DNA from: Polyangiaceae bacterium | GTDB lineage: Bacteria > Myxococcota_A > Polyangia > Polyangiales > Polyangiaceae | Length of the DNA stretch: 64,000 nt | Assembly: GCA_016712345.1 (NCBI GenBank) | Contig: JADJRH010000001.1 | Location: 1,612,001 to 1,676,000, forward strand | Direction of reading: 5' to 3' | Part shown: positions 1-7,695 of the stretch, piece after piece | How positions within the stretch are numbered: the first letter of the stretch is position 1 | How the letters are laid out: every line of letters begins with the position of its first letter | Position numbers and translations under genes: made by a program | The notes under the pieces: generated by a model | The model's database searches: none | The model's input: only the letters and a program-made list of their open reading frames with translations | Told to the model about the DNA's origin: nothing

Positions 1-1684
1 TCACTCGCCTACCCTACCTGCGCGGCGGGTTGCGGTGCTGATTTTGAACCCATTGGGGCACGAACAAGTACACAGTTATAGAGTGTTGCGTTGTTTGGCT
101 GAGAGTCTTGCCGACAAGGGGTTTGCAACGCTTCGATTTGACTTGGAAGGAACCGGTGATTCAAGCGGGGATGATCGGACGCCGGGCCGACTTGCGGCGT
201 GGCAAAAGAGCATTTCGGACGCGGCGATTGAGCTGAAAAAACGATCTGGAGTAGAGCGGCTTGCAATTGTCGGCTTGAGGCTCGGCGCGCTGCTCGCGTT
301 GCACGCGGCGCCGGCTTGTTCGGCGGAACACGCTGTTTTGTGGATGCCTGTCACAAGTGGCAAAGCTCACGGTCGAGAACTCCTCAGGCTCCACAAAATG
401 TTAATGCCCAAGGTGCGACCTGAAAATGCACCCGCCGAAGATGAAGAAGCGCTCGGTTTTGCGCTGCGAAAAGACACCGTCAACGACCTTGCCAAGCTCG
501 ACCCGAACACGCTCTCAGAAAAGCCGGTGACCGGTTGTTTGGTAGTGGGTGGGCATGACAACCCGGCGGAAGACAAGCTACTTGAAAAGCTGCAATCGTT
601 GGGTGTTGTCACCGAGTATAAACACCTTCCGGGTCACCCATTTCTTGTGACCGATCCTCACAAAAACGAGGTGCCGAGTGAGGTCATTGACCATATTGCC
701 GGGCACTTGACTTCGGTTTTTCCAGACCGGGATGGGCCGGGTCTACCCACTCAACTCGGTGGGGTGATTGAGGGTGGACCACACAGGGAAGAAGCGTGGC
801 TTTTTGGTGAACCTTACCAACGATTTGGAATTTTGACGCGGCCGGCAACACCGTCTGACAAACCGGCGCTGGTGTTCATGAACGCCGGAAGCGTACACCA
901 CATTGGCCCGGGGCGGGCATTTGTTCGAATGGCGCGAAAAATCGCCGACCTCGGTTATCCGGTTTTTCGTATGGATCTCTCGGGAATCGGCGAGAGTCCG
1001 GTGGCTCCCAATGCTGTCTCCAATGTTCCCTACCCTCCCAATGCAACTCTGGATGCTCAAGCGGCGATGACCGCTTTGGAGCAGGCGGGTGTTGCCAAAA
1101 AATTTATACTGACAGGGCTGTGTTCGGGGGCCGATATTGCGTTTCGTGCCGCGGTCATTGATGAGAGGGTTGTGGGTGCATGGATGATCAATCCGCAGGC
1201 GTTTTACTTCCCTTCAAGCGATGCTCTGAAGGAGTTTATGCACGCGGAGCTGCAAGCCCAATATTACAAGGGAGCAGTGTGGGATCTGGACCGGTGGAAA
1301 AAGATGTTTCGCGGCGAGACGGACGTGATGCGAATTGCCCGTATCATGCGAGGTAAGGTTGAGAGCGCGTTGAAACGAAGGCTTTCGCGCGCGCTGGGCG
1401 ATTCTCTACCCACAGCGAAAAACTCGCCTGAAGCCCGCGATGTAATAGCTGATTTGGAGCTGACAGCGAGGCGAACTCGCGATGCATTTCTACTATGCAG
1501 CGAGGATGACCCGGGGTTGGTCTACCTGCTCAACTATTTTGATAAAGGGTTGGAAAAATTGGAAGCGGTGCCGGGATTTCAGAAACAGGTAATCGCTCAC
1601 GTGGACCACACGTTTACGCCTTTATGGGCGCAGGATCTATTGAGCGATACGCTGATTGAACATCTCCGGCAAAAACATGGGTGA
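1..1684 (+). CDS. Tandem alpha/beta-hydrolase protein (5' end outside window)
   Basis: The reading frame is already open from base 2, so the gene begins upstream of the window; the GTG at 35 is internal because the residues before it fit the family. Two alpha/beta-hydrolase units lie in tandem. The first (to about residue 230, counted from the GTG) has the pattern RFDLEGTGDSSG and an elbow GLRLGA, in which the nucleophile position is Arg, as in exosortase-associated hydrolase 2-like proteins. The second (about 250-549) has RMDLSGIGES, an elbow GLCSGA with Cys at the nucleophile position, and a C-terminal HVDHTFTP carrying the likely catalytic His. Known for the family: acyl or peptide hydrolysis or transfer. 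The substrate is unknown; the first domain may be inactive and the second may use Cys. No signal peptide can be judged because the N-terminus is missing. Confidence 0.8.
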   Translation, partial: HSPTLPARRVAVLILNPLGHEQVHSYRVLRCLAESLADKGFATLRFDLEGTGDSSGDDRTPGRLAAWQKSISDAAIELKKRSGVERLAIVGLRLGALLALHAAPACSAEHAVLWMPVTSGKAHGRELLRLHKMLMPKVRPENAPAEDEEALGFALRKDTVNDLAKLDPNTLSEKPVTGCLVVGGHDNPAEDKLLEKLQSLGVVTEYKHLPGHPFLVTDPHKNEVPSEVIDHIAGHLTSVFPDRDGPGLPTQLGGVIEGGPHREEAWLFGEPYQRFGILTRPATPSDKPALVFMNAGSVHHIGPGRAFVRMARKIADLGYPVFRMDLSGIGESPVAPNAVSNVPYPPNATLDAQAAMTALEQAGVAKKFILTGLCSGADIAFRAAVIDERVVGAWMINPQAFYFPSSDALKEFMHAELQAQYYKGAVWDLDRWKKMFRGETDVMRIARIMRGKVESALKRRLSRALGDSLPTAKNSPEARDVIADLELTARRTRDAFLLCSEDDPGLVYLLNYFDKGLEKLEAVPGFQKQVIAHVDHTFTPLWAQDLLSDTLIEHLRQKHG

Positions 1685-1687
1685 CTT

Positions 1688-1900
1688 TAGGTGGCTGGTG
1701 TTTTTCTACTGCGCGCCCCGCTGACGCGTCCTCGCTGCGCTTCCGGTGCTCAAATACACAGAGTATGTTCCGCTCCGGTGACCTTCGTGCCACGCAACCT
1801 CCGGTCGCGTTGCACTCGGTGTGCTTCGCACTTTCGTGCTCTCGCAACTCGCTCGGACGCGTGATCGGGGCTGCTCGTTACGAAAAACACCAGCCACCTA
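1688..1900. repeat. 213-bp imperfect inverted repeat between convergent genes
   Basis: Bases 1688-1706 (taggtggctggtgtttttc) are the exact reverse complement of 1882-1900. The interior is partly self-complementary too (1716-1735 against about 1852-1872, and the hairpin around gtgcttcgcactttcgtgc). The element fills the gap between the hydrolase gene stop (1684) and the stop of the facing gene (1898), so it probably acts as a two-way transcription terminator. A 24-base internal block (1718-1741) recurs exactly, in opposite orientation, at 50248-50271, which suggests a dispersed repeat family rather than a one-off hairpin. Confidence 0.75.
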
Positions 1901-2146
1901 GTCTGAACCTTTGGACTTGAGCTTGTCCTGGTTTTCTTCGATAAATGAGCGAATATCACCCCCCATATCGAGCAATCGAATCCATTGCTCTTTGTAAAGG
2001 GTAACTGGAAAGCGCCCTAAGCCGTAAACGCTCACAGCGCCTTTTTCGCTGATCTTGAGAAATGCCGATCTGGTTTTTTTGTTCTTGAGAGCCTCGTTTT
2101 CAGCTTTCAGTCGCTCCAGCTCCGCCTTCAGATCATCTTCCGCCAT
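1898..2146 (-). CDS. Conserved small coiled-coil protein of unknown function
   Basis: 82 residues. The start at 2146 is favoured over the longer frame because AGAGGAG lies just upstream of this ATG and the extra N-terminal residues look non-coding. Residues 2-22 form a charged heptad-like coil (DLKAELERLKAENEALKN). The rest is a conserved block around KISEKGAVSVYGLGRFPVTL and YKEQWIRLLD. I recall similar small proteins in cyanobacteria and planctomycetes, always uncharacterised; that is memory, not a search. It lies 23 bp downstream of the lipoprotein gene on the same strand and is likely co-transcribed with it. No catalytic motif is visible. The size and coiled coil suggest a small adaptor or regulatory protein, but no function is assigned. 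Confidence 0.75.
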   Translation of the reverse strand: MAEDDLKAELERLKAENEALKNKKTRSAFLKISEKGAVSVYGLGRFPVTLYKEQWIRLLDMGGDIRSFIEENQDKLKSKGSD

Positions 2147-2169
2147 GGGTTCTCCTCTGTTTCCGCCGT

Positions 2170-3705
2170 TTACGGCCGGTAAGTCTTTGGGTTCGCAAGC
2201 GAACCCGTGAGCCAATGGAAGTTGTCAAAAATGGATGAAGAATCGAAAATACCGTCGGATGAATCCCAAACGATAAACTCTATTGTCATCACCTCACCTG
2301 GTTTAATGGGCGACTCTGTGGTGAGCCAGCCGGTGCCGCCGCCGATAGAAGAGGGGGTGGCGTTGCACGGCATGTCGGGGTCGCCGTAACCTGTACCATC
2401 CAGTTCGGATTTTCCGCCTGAACAAAAGTTGAAACCGGGTGTTCCAAAACAGCCCGTTGGACCCGCAATGCACCTGTCAAAGAAGTTGAGATTCACCGAG
2501 CCGGGTGTGCCCTGGTTATCAAAAACGATATTTTTGTTGTTTGCAATGCCCGTCGCCTGAGTTGTGAGCAATGCAACCCAAATGTCGTTGAAACCAGAGC
2601 ATGCATACTCAGGGTATTCTGCCGAGAAGAAGGAGTGGTCAAACCCGAAACTGCCCGCATTGGTGGGAACTCGAATTTTGAGTTTGAGGTTGACCGGGTT
2701 AAACGCGATTGCCTGAAACGGAATTGGACAACCCGACTTGTTTGTTGGAAATCCCGGTGGTGTGGGGGAAGTTGTCCCTGTATCGGTGCCTCCCTGCGGT
2801 GTACCTGGCTGATAATATTGTTGACCCGGAGTGCCTGCCAAACCCGACGAGAAAAACACGAAGTTTTGGTTTTTGCGCGGTTTTAATACAGTGCCAAACT
2901 GCGTGATAATGGAGTGCGCTTGCGCGGCGGGCGTGCCCGAGCCGTCGGCGAGCCTCAGTTCGGCGCTGATAAGGCCCCATTTCTTGTCGGCCCCCATAGC
3001 GTCGGCCGTAGTTTGCTGGCAGATATCAATGGCCTTTGCGTAGTCAATGGGATCCTGCGATGTGTATTGAAGGCCCATTCCACACGAGGTGATGGGGTTG
3101 TCAATTCCACCGTCGCAATCGTTATCAATGCCGTCGGTAAAGTCGAACGCGCCCGGATTGATTAGCGGGTTGGCGTCATTGCAATCGTTATCGCAGGTTG
3201 AATAACCGTCGCCGTCGTTGTCTTGGCATGGGCCGTCGTTGGGCACATCCATTGGAACGTCCATGGGTACATCCATTGGAACATCCATGGGTACATCCAT
3301 CGGGACGTCTTCTGGAACGTCCATGGGTACATCCATTGGAACATCCATGGGTACATCCATTGGGACGTCTTCTGGAACGTCCATCGGCACATCCATTGGA
3401 ACGTCCATGGGTACATCTGTGGGCACGTCCATGGGTACATCTGTGGGCACGTCCATTGGAACGTCGGCGGGCACATCCGTGGGCACGTCCATCGGCGTAT
3501 CAACCGGAACGTCTTGGGGTGTGTCGGATGTCACATCGGAGCCGGCGTCTTCTTCTTCCTCTTCTGTTTCGGATTCTTCAAGTCCGCTTTTCGCACCACA
3601 TCCGGGACCGAGCCAAATCGCAGGCGAGCCTAGAGCCAAAAGCACCAAAAGCGATCGGAACAACCATCGCGGTGCTGCGTCGGCGTTCCTTCGTTTGTGA
3701 AGCAC
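2170..3705 (-). CDS. Lipoprotein with xDVP repeats, MopE motif and choice-of-anchor L domain
   Basis: 511 residues. An N-terminal hydrophobic signal (about 13-35) ends at Cys36 in GPGCGAKSG, a probable though imperfect lipobox typical of myxobacterial lipoproteins. An acidic stretch follows, then about 22 tandem xDVP tetrapeptides (x mostly Met, also Thr, Glu, Ala) at roughly 58-155. Next comes a MopE-type putative metal-binding repeat (DNDGDGYSTCDNDCND ... DGIDNDCDG). The C-terminal 300 residues have choice-of-anchor L features: SFGFDHSFFSAEYPEY, SGFNDIWVALL and a late DSSSIFDNF. The repeat likely serves as a flexible stalk holding the C-terminal domain away from the outer membrane. The family is known as a predicted surface or secreted domain of unknown role. 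The small coiled-coil gene follows directly. Confidence 0.85.
   Translation of the reverse strand: MLHKRRNADAAPRWLFRSLLVLLALGSPAIWLGPGCGAKSGLEESETEEEEEDAGSDVTSDTPQDVPVDTPMDVPTDVPADVPMDVPTDVPMDVPTDVPMDVPMDVPMDVPEDVPMDVPMDVPMDVPMDVPEDVPMDVPMDVPMDVPMDVPMDVPNDGPCQDNDGDGYSTCDNDCNDANPLINPGAFDFTDGIDNDCDGGIDNPITSCGMGLQYTSQDPIDYAKAIDICQQTTADAMGADKKWGLISAELRLADGSGTPAAQAHSIITQFGTVLKPRKNQNFVFFSSGLAGTPGQQYYQPGTPQGGTDTGTTSPTPPGFPTNKSGCPIPFQAIAFNPVNLKLKIRVPTNAGSFGFDHSFFSAEYPEYACSGFNDIWVALLTTQATGIANNKNIVFDNQGTPGSVNLNFFDRCIAGPTGCFGTPGFNFCSGGKSELDGTGYGDPDMPCNATPSSIGGGTGWLTTESPIKPGEVMTIEFIVWDSSDGIFDSSSIFDNFHWLTGSLANPKTYRP
3240..3500 (-). repeat. In-gene minisatellite encoding xDVP repeats
   Basis: Repeats of a 12-base unit, often as a 24-base pair, of the kind catccattggaacgtccat on the + strand. 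They code on the minus strand for Met/Thr/Glu-Asp-Val-Pro. Units differ by a few synonymous and Met/Thr/Glu-changing substitutions. The unit length is a multiple of three, so copy-number change would keep the frame. The open frames seen on the + strand here are by-products of the repeat. Confidence 0.9.
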
Positions 3706-3878
3706 GGGGAAGATCCTCCAAGTAAGGCTCGATGCAAGGCTCTCGCCGATGCCGAGTTGAACCCGTCTCAGCGATGTTTCCGACGCGGTGCTCGGACTCG
3801 GGCTAGCCTAGCGGAAATTGGGCTCAATAGGTGGCACGGTTGCGATCGAAATCGGCGACTGGCGTTAGGTGAGGCGAG

Positions 3879-4220
3879 ATGGAACTTGCCCAGCTCTATC
3901 AAGAACTCTGCGCCGCAGCCCGAAAGCTGGGGGTGGAAGTTCGCGCAGAGCCTTTTGATCCAGGCTTGTCCGATGCCACGAGACCGCGCGGGGGGTTGTG
4001 TTCGATCCGGGGAAAGCAACTGATTTTGGTCGATTCGCGCGGAAGTTTGCCGGACCGCATTGCGACGTTGGCCGGCGCGCTCTCTCAGCTCGATCTTGAA
4101 AGCGTTTTTTTAACGCCGATCGTACGGGCGACAATCGGCGCCTACCAGCCGACGGCAGACGAGGTGGAGAGGAGTTTTCGGCGGCTCAATGCGCAGCGCA
4201 GGCAGCGAAATCAGAGCTGA
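3879..4220 (+). CDS. Conserved hypothetical protein
   Basis: 113 residues; ATG at 3879 preceded by gaggcgag as ribosome-binding site. Divergent from the lipoprotein gene (3705) and convergent with alaS. The protein has no signal or membrane segment. Visible features are a central strand pair GLCSIRGKQLILVDSRGSL, followed by PDRIATLAGALSQLDLESVF and TPIVRATI. This resembles a short conserved hypothetical family I associate with myxobacteria, without known function. The charged, Arg-rich C-terminus (RRLNAQRRQRNQS) could contact nucleic acid, but that is only a guess. Confidence 0.7.
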   Translation: MELAQLYQELCAAARKLGVEVRAEPFDPGLSDATRPRGGLCSIRGKQLILVDSRGSLPDRIATLAGALSQLDLESVFLTPIVRATIGAYQPTADEVERSFRRLNAQRRQRNQS

Positions 4221-4270
4221 TTGTGGGAGGATTTGGATCGGCGCAAACAACGCTGCAACCGCTCGAATTT

Positions 4271-4292
4271 GTGTACACTTGAACGTGTACAC
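4271..4292. promoter_or_regulatory. Paired GTGTACAC palindromes between convergent genes
   Basis: Two copies of the self-complementary octamer GTGTACAC at 4271-4278 and 4285-4292 are separated by ttgaac. They can pair as an 8-bp stem with a 6-base loop, or form two protein-binding sites. They sit 13 bases beyond the alaS stop and 51 bases beyond the stop of the upstream + strand gene. There is no T-run, so this is a weak terminator candidate. The octamer is one of about 21 copies in the window. Confidence 0.45.
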
Positions 4293-4304
4293 AACACGCA
4301 GCTC

Positions 4305-7046
4305 TCATGCCGACAATGTTCGTTCAACTTCAGGGTAGAAGGCGGCCATTGCTTCATCGATCTTCGTGACATCGGTGCCACCCGCCTGTGCCATATCGGG
4401 CCGACCGCCGCCGGAACCGCCGACGATTTTGGAGACGGCCTTGATAAGTTCACCGGCTTTGAGTTTGTCGGTGGCGCCTTTTGAAACCATCAGCGCGAGA
4501 GCCACTTTGTCGGGGCCTTTGGTTCCTAACAAAACCGCGGCTCGTTCGCCGAGCTTGTCGCGGAGTTTTTCTGCCAATTCTCGCAGTGCACCGGCCTGTG
4601 TGTTGTCCGGCACGCGGCGCGCGAGAACCTTGATTCCACCGATGTCTTTTGCATGAGCGAGCATGCCTTCAATGCCGCCGCCACCGCCGCCGCTGCCCGC
4701 CTCAAGAAGTTTCTTTTCGAGATCCGTGACCTTTTTTTCAAGCTCGCGTTCGTGAGCGATCACTTTTGAGAGCTTGTCGAGAAGATCGCCGCCCTGCACT
4801 TTGACAAGCGCCCGGGCCTTGTTGATTTCATCTTCCGCACCGCGAACGTAAGCGAGCGCGTTAAGCCCGGTTGCGGCAAACAGGCGCCGAACACCGGCGG
4901 CAACACCACCTTCACTTGTGATCTTGAAAAGGCCGATGTCGCCGAGCGCGCGGGCATGTGTACCTCCGCAGAGTTCGATCACTTCCTGCGTCATGGTGAG
5001 CATGCGAACTGTGTCGCCGTATTTCTCCTCGAAGATGGCCATGGCGCCGCGGTTTTTCGCTTCATCCATGGTGAGGATTTCTGTAACGATCGCGGCATTT
5101 TCAAGGATTTTGCCGTTTACCAAATCTTCGACTTTGGTGATCTCTTCTTTGGTGAGCGGTCGATTGTGAGCAAAGTCGAATCGTAGGATGTCGGGGCCAA
5201 CACGTGACCCTTTTTGCTGTGCGGTGGGGCCGAGCACGGTGCGAAGTGCCCAGTGGAGAAGGTGAGTTGCGGAGTGGTTGCGACGCGTGGCGGAGCGCGC
5301 TTCGTGGCTGACTTGGAGGCGAACCGCCGAGCCGTTTGAAACGGTCCCATTGACCACAACACCTTCGTGAACAACAAGCCCGCCGAGAGGCTTTTTTGTG
5401 TCTTTCACGTCGATGACGAACTCGTCTCCACCCGAGTTTGTGATGCGACCAATGTCTCCGACTTGGCCGCCGCTTTCACCGTAAAAGGGTGTTTTTGGCA
5501 CCACCACTTCAACCGATGTTCCAGCTTCGGCGTGGGTAACGACGGTGCGGGTTTTCTTGCCGCTTTCGTCGGTTTCAACCTTCAACAAAAAGGCTATTTC
5601 GCTCGTGTCTTCTTCACGTTCATAACCGGTGAACTTCACTTCGCCGACGGCTGTTTTTGCGTCGCGGTACACATTGTCGACGGCGGCATTCGGATCGATG
5701 TGTCCTTCTGTTTCGTCGGCGCCTTCAATGATTTTTTTGGCGCCGTCCGAGTTAACGGTGAAGCCGGCTTCGATACAGATCACTTCTGTCAGGTCGAGAG
5801 GGAATCCAAACGTTGTGTACAAATCGGCGGCGGCGGCGGCATTGAGTTCTTTTTCACCGGCCGAGCGCATTGTTTCAAATCGGTCGTCGAGAATTTTCAT
5901 GCCGCGTTTAAGCGTTGCGCGGAAACGCACTTCTTCGTCTTCCGTGACGCGCAAAATGAGGTCTTTGCGATCGCGGAGTTCACGGTATTGATCGCCCATG
6001 GACTCGGTGACAAGAGCGGCGACCTGATGCAAAAACGGTTGTTCAATGCCGAGGCGGTAACCGTGTCGAATTGCACGGCGCATGACGCGGCGAAGCACGT
6101 ATTCACGCTTGGTGCGCTCCGGCAAAACGCCTTCTGCGATTAAGAACGCAACCGTGCGCGCGTGGTCGGCGATGACGCGCATGGAAACATCGTCGGGGCT
6201 GTGACTGCTTGTGTACTTTTTGCCCGAGATCTCAGCCGCCTTTTCAACAAGTGTACGCAACAGATCGGTGTCGTAGTTGCTGGTGACGCCTTGAATCACA
6301 CACGCAATGCGCTCAAGGCCCATGCCTGTGTCGACGCTCGGCGCGGGAAGCGGAACGAGCGGCGCGTCTTTTTCAGGCCGATCAAACTGCATGAAAACGT
6401 TGTTCCAGATCTCGGTCCAACCCGATCCGTCGAGACGCGGCTCTTCACCAAAACGAGCGAGATCGGGCTCGCCGCCGTGGAAGAAATGAATTTCGGTGCA
6501 CGGCCCGCATGGTCCGGTGTCACCCATGGTCCAGAAGTTGTCGGCGCGACCCATGCGACGAATGCGCTCGTCGCCGAAGCCCGTTACTTTTTTCCAAATC
6601 GAGGCGGCTTCATCATCGGCGGGGATGTCACCTTCGCCTTCAAAAACCGTGATCATTAAGCGGCTGGGCGGGATCTCGTAGACTTTGGTGAGCAGCTCCC
6701 ACGCCATGGTGATGGCGCCTTCTTTGAAGTAGTCACCGAAGCTGAAATTGCCGAGCATTTCGAAAAACGTGTGGTGACGCGCGGTCACGCCGACGTTTTC
6801 AAGATCGTTGTGTTTGCCGCTGATGCGAATGCACTTTTGGCTGCTGGCGGCGCGTTTGTACCCGCGGGCGTCTTTGCCGGTGAAGACGTCTTTGAACTGC
6901 ACCATCCCGGCGTTCACGAACATGAGCGTGGGATCGTTTTGGGGGAGGAGTGGGCTCGACGGCACCACTTCGTGGCCTTTTTGGCCGAAGAAATCGAGAA
7001 ACGTCTGACGAACGAGTGCGGACGACGAAGGCCGAGCGATGGACAT
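4305..7046 (-). CDS. alaS: Alanine--tRNA ligase
   Basis: 913 residues, close to the usual 870-900, plus a Gly-rich linker. It charges tRNA-Ala with alanine in the cytoplasm. Order of domains: class II catalytic core at the N-terminus (FFGQKGHEVVPSSPL, then NAGMVQFKDVFTG and SGKHNDLENVG), tRNA recognition domain, editing domain with the zinc-type motif HSATHLLH (about 591-598) and CGGTH (693-697), then a coiled coil, a poly-Gly linker (GSGGGGGG, near 785), and a C-Ala/DHHA1 domain ending with the GRPDMAQAGG signature. All expected motifs are present. The neighbour upstream on the same strand is a thioesterase ending 45 bp before this start, so the two may be co-transcribed. Confidence 0.98.
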   Translation of the reverse strand: MSIARPSSSALVRQTFLDFFGQKGHEVVPSSPLLPQNDPTLMFVNAGMVQFKDVFTGKDARGYKRAASSQKCIRISGKHNDLENVGVTARHHTFFEMLGNFSFGDYFKEGAITMAWELLTKVYEIPPSRLMITVFEGEGDIPADDEAASIWKKVTGFGDERIRRMGRADNFWTMGDTGPCGPCTEIHFFHGGEPDLARFGEEPRLDGSGWTEIWNNVFMQFDRPEKDAPLVPLPAPSVDTGMGLERIACVIQGVTSNYDTDLLRTLVEKAAEISGKKYTSSHSPDDVSMRVIADHARTVAFLIAEGVLPERTKREYVLRRVMRRAIRHGYRLGIEQPFLHQVAALVTESMGDQYRELRDRKDLILRVTEDEEVRFRATLKRGMKILDDRFETMRSAGEKELNAAAAADLYTTFGFPLDLTEVICIEAGFTVNSDGAKKIIEGADETEGHIDPNAAVDNVYRDAKTAVGEVKFTGYEREEDTSEIAFLLKVETDESGKKTRTVVTHAEAGTSVEVVVPKTPFYGESGGQVGDIGRITNSGGDEFVIDVKDTKKPLGGLVVHEGVVVNGTVSNGSAVRLQVSHEARSATRRNHSATHLLHWALRTVLGPTAQQKGSRVGPDILRFDFAHNRPLTKEEITKVEDLVNGKILENAAIVTEILTMDEAKNRGAMAIFEEKYGDTVRMLTMTQEVIELCGGTHARALGDIGLFKITSEGGVAAGVRRLFAATGLNALAYVRGAEDEINKARALVKVQGGDLLDKLSKVIAHERELEKKVTDLEKKLLEAGSGGGGGGIEGMLAHAKDIGGIKVLARRVPDNTQAGALRELAEKLRDKLGERAAVLLGTKGPDKVALALMVSKGATDKLKAGELIKAVSKIVGGSGGGRPDMAQAGGTDVTKIDEAMAAFYPEVERTLSA

Positions 7047-7090
7047 GATGGCGGCGGTTTACCACGTGGAGCGCGCGGTGGAAGAGGCCG

Positions 7091-7579
7091 TTAGCGCGCG
7101 AATTTTTTCCATGCTTCGGGGAGCGGACCGCCGATCACTTTTTCAGCGGCATTTTCGTCGAGAACGGCAAAAGTGAATATGCCTTTGAGGCAGAGGGCGT
7201 CGGCCTGATAAAGCTCGACAATCACTTTGGTGAAGCGGGCGGTGTCACTTTCAATGCGACCTTTGCCAATAACAGGCATGTGAATGCGAATGGCTTTTGA
7301 AAGGCGCGCTTCTATTGCGACGGTAAAGCCGAAGCGGCCCTTTAATGCCACAATTGTCCACGCCGCTATTTCATCGGCGAGTGTGGTGCAAAGGCCGCCG
7401 TGCATGACGCCGGGTGGACCTTGGTATTGCTCACCGGGAACAAATTCAGTGAGCACTTCATCCCCTTTGCGGGCAAATCGAAGGCGAAACCCAATGGGAT
7501 GATTTTGACTGCACCCGAAACACGGTTGGTCTTGTCCAAAGGTGTTTGGGTCAAGTTCAATGGAAGGTGAGTTGTTCAT
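7091..7579 (-). CDS. PaaI-family hotdog-fold thioesterase
   Basis: 162 residues from ATG 7579, which has aggac a few bases upstream. A frame open to 7699 exists, but its extra residues are Arg-rich and do not look conserved. Hotdog features are CFGCSQNHPIGFRLRF near the N-terminus, PGVMHGGLCTTLADEIAAW (the His-Gly-Gly followed by an acidic residue on the central helix, as in PaaI/YbgC-like enzymes) and a C-terminal strand region VIVELYQADALCLKG. Expected role: hydrolysis of an acyl-CoA or aryl-CoA; the substrate is not predictable. It sits upstream of alaS on the same strand. The paired N-terminal cysteines (CFGC) are common in this subgroup. Confidence 0.85.
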   Translation of the reverse strand: MNNSPSIELDPNTFGQDQPCFGCSQNHPIGFRLRFARKGDEVLTEFVPGEQYQGPPGVMHGGLCTTLADEIAAWTIVALKGRFGFTVAIEARLSKAIRIHMPVIGKGRIESDTARFTKVIVELYQADALCLKGIFTFAVLDENAAEKVIGGPLPEAWKKFAR

Positions 7580-7695
7580 GCTAGTCCTAAAAGAATCGAC
7601 AAGAGCAGCCTGGACATTCATCTGTGTCGAAAAGGCTGAAAACAGAGCGTTTCGAAGAAATACAAACCGGCGCCGTTTGGCGACTTTGGGTGATT

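Noticed and set aside
3240..3500. CRISPR-like array
   Set aside because: Short 12/24-bp units without unique spacers, and in frame with a lipoprotein gene.
3198..3725. Three overlapping + strand frames of 136-175 residues
   Set aside because: They arise from the coding minisatellite read on the wrong strand (GTSIGTSM, HPLERPWV and similar repeats).
5367..6143. 258-residue open frame on the + strand
   Set aside because: Antisense to alaS, whose motifs are complete; the product is Phe/Val/Cys-rich with no family pattern.
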